A DNA stretch of 14,645 bases, from assembly GCA_007135355.1 (NCBI GenBank), contig SLJA01000056.1, positions 1 to 14,645 of the forward strand, in the 5' to 3' direction. Below the pieces are notes generated by a model. It had not been told where the DNA came from and searched no databases. It saw only the letters and a program-made list of their open reading frames with translations. Positions within the stretch are counted from its first letter, which is position 1; every line of letters begins with the position of its first letter. A program made the translations under genes and the position numbers. Below are positions 13,486 through 14,645 of the stretch, piece by piece. This stretch comes from Wenzhouxiangella sp. GTDB lineage: Bacteria; Pseudomonadota; Gammaproteobacteria; Xanthomonadales; Wenzhouxiangellaceae.

Positions 13486-14604
13486 ATGCGCATCGATCTG
13501 ATCATCATCGCCATCCTGGTATTACTCACTGCCGCTTGGCTGGCTATGCAAACGCGCGAGCCCGAAGTGCCGTTAGAGCGGCTGAATGTGCAGAACCTGA
13601 TGGGCGGCCAGGCCAGTGACTTTCGCCAGGTGCTTGAACCCATCCCGCTGTCCTTCCCCGAGGCGCACGGCAAGAACCCCGAGTATCAGAACGAGTGGTG
13701 GTACTTCACCGGCAACTTTGAAACCGCCGACGGCGGACGCCTGGGCTTCCAGTACACCCTGTTCCGCTTCGGCACGCGCCCCGACGAGACCCTGGACTCG
13801 GCCTGGGCCACCGACACCACCTGGATGGCCCACCTGGCCTTGAGCGACGGCCGCAACACGCGTTTCTTCCAGTCCGAGCGGTTTGCCCGCGGCGCCCTGG
13901 GCCTGGCCGGCGCCGATGATACGCGCTGGTGGCTACGCGACTGGGAAGTGATCCGCGACGGCGAGACCTGGCACCTGGACGCCGATGCGGGAGACTTCGC
14001 GCTGCAGCTGTCGCTGAGCAAAGAACGGCCGATCATCCTGCAGGGCGATGCCGGCTACAGCCGCAAGGGACCGGAACCGGGCAACGCCTCGCGCTACTAC
14101 TCGATCACTCGCCTGGCCACCGAGGGCCGGGTGCGCATCGGCGACGAGGTGCTGGAAGTCTCGGGTCTGTCCTGGCTGGACCGCGAGTGGGGCTCCAACC
14201 AGCTGTCCGAGGAACAGGTCGGCTGGGACTGGTGGGCCATGCACCTGGACGACGGTCGCGATGTCATGCTGGCCCGGCTGCGCAATGCCGACGGCAGCAC
14301 CTCGGAGTGGTCCTACGGCCAGCTGGTGTTCCCGAACGGCACCCACCGCTATCTGCCCAGGGGATCTTTCACGCTGGAAGAAACCCGCTGGTGGACCGAC
14401 CGCAACGGCGCGCGCTGGCCGCTGGACTGGGAAATCGAGATTCCCGAAGCCGACCTCCACATCCACACCCGCGCGGTGTTCGACGACCAGCACTGGCAGG
14501 GTTCGGTCGATTACTGGGAAGGCATGATCGACGTGATCGATGTGGCCAGCGAGCGCAAGATCGGCCGCGGTTATCTGGAGCTTTCCGGATACGGTGGAGG
14601 CTGA
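13486..14604 (+). CDS. AttH/CrtC-family lipocalin-like protein
   Basis: 372-aa protein with an N-terminal signal anchor or uncleaved signal peptide (LIIIAILVLLTAAWLA, 5-20; no lipobox), so the body is probably periplasmic and tethered. The double lipocalin-like domain shows the family hallmarks: PEYQNEWWYFTGNF (65-78), LGFQYTLFRF (86-95), the AHLALSD segment, SGLSWLDREWGS (226-237), GWDWWAMHLDDGRDVMLARL (246-265) and a late YWEGMIDV (343-350). COG5621/AttH proteins occur beside ABC ATPase and FtsX permease genes; the related CrtC is a carotenoid hydratase, but no carotenoid gene is nearby and I do not infer that activity. ATG at 13486 is one base after the permease stop. It is the last gene of the unit in the window. 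Confidence 0.92.
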   Translation: MRIDLIIIAILVLLTAAWLAMQTREPEVPLERLNVQNLMGGQASDFRQVLEPIPLSFPEAHGKNPEYQNEWWYFTGNFETADGGRLGFQYTLFRFGTRPDETLDSAWATDTTWMAHLALSDGRNTRFFQSERFARGALGLAGADDTRWWLRDWEVIRDGETWHLDADAGDFALQLSLSKERPIILQGDAGYSRKGPEPGNASRYYSITRLATEGRVRIGDEVLEVSGLSWLDREWGSNQLSEEQVGWDWWAMHLDDGRDVMLARLRNADGSTSEWSYGQLVFPNGTHRYLPRGSFTLEETRWWTDRNGARWPLDWEIEIPEADLHIHTRAVFDDQHWQGSVDYWEGMIDVIDVASERKIGRGYLELSGYGGG

Positions 14605-14622
14605 TCTGCCGTACTTTGCTAG

Positions 14623-14645
14623 GGGTTCAGGGTTCAGGGTTCAGG
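14623..14645. repeat. GGGTTCA heptamer tandem repeat, cut by window end
   Basis: Three complete GGGTTCA units (14623-14629, 14630-14636, 14637-14643) and two bases of a fourth follow the last gene by 18 bp and run off the edge. The true copy number is unknown. The evenly spaced G-runs could form a G-quadruplex if more copies follow. No terminator is seen between 14604 and the repeat. Confidence 0.8.

Noticed and set aside
11322..13673. 783-codon open frame antisense to the ABC permease
   Set aside because: Gln/Gly/His/Ala-rich composition without any domain, exactly opposite a clear permease; a by-product of GC-rich codon use.
14623..14645. CRISPR repeat or att site
   Set aside because: Seven-base units are directly adjacent with no spacers, and there are no cas or integrase genes in the window.

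Overview
The window looks like a chromosomal segment of a GC-rich gammaproteobacterium. The left half holds the conserved housekeeping block maf - rlmH - rsfS - nadD - holA - lptE - leuS, all on the minus strand and transcribed from leuS toward maf. LptE (LPS export) and lipobox signal peptides show a Gram-negative envelope. The product set and order are typical of Gammaproteobacteria; I cannot name a genus. There are no phage, IS, CRISPR, tRNA or rRNA genes.

Layout. 1-6412 (minus): leuS, lptE, holA and nadD are joined by short overlaps (4, 4 and 11 bp). A 41-bp gap leads to rsfS. A 208-bp spacer with a long inverted repeat then separates rsfS from rlmH, and rlmH overlaps maf by 8 bp; maf runs off the left edge. 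6413-6544: divergent control region with two dyad-symmetric sequences. 6545-7954 (plus): an unrecognised lipoprotein gene followed by a SAM-dependent methyltransferase gene. 7942-9396 (minus): pgi, convergent with and overlapping the methyltransferase gene by 13 bp. 9397-9944: a 548-bp region without a convincing protein gene. It holds two outward-facing intrinsic terminators, a possible back-to-back promoter and a series of strong RNA hairpins. 9945-14604 (plus): a tightly packed four-gene unit made of a DUF3429 membrane protein, an ABC ATPase, an 811-aa two-FtsX-domain permease and an AttH/CrtC lipocalin-like protein. It resembles the system annotated elsewhere as AttEFGH. 14623-14645: the start of a GGGTTCA tandem repeat cut by the window edge.

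How the genes fit together. The minus-strand block combines ribosome-linked functions (RlmH, RsfS, LeuS) with NAD synthesis (NadD), replication clamp loading (HolA), LPS assembly (LptE) and nucleotide-pool or septation control (Maf). The plus-strand unit is a membrane machine of the MacB/LolCDE/YbbAP class whose natural substrate I cannot infer.

The most interesting unexplained part is 9511-9856. It looks like one or two structured small RNAs, or a transcription-attenuating leader for the ABC unit. One terminator arm there is duplicated upstream in a way that allows alternative pairing.
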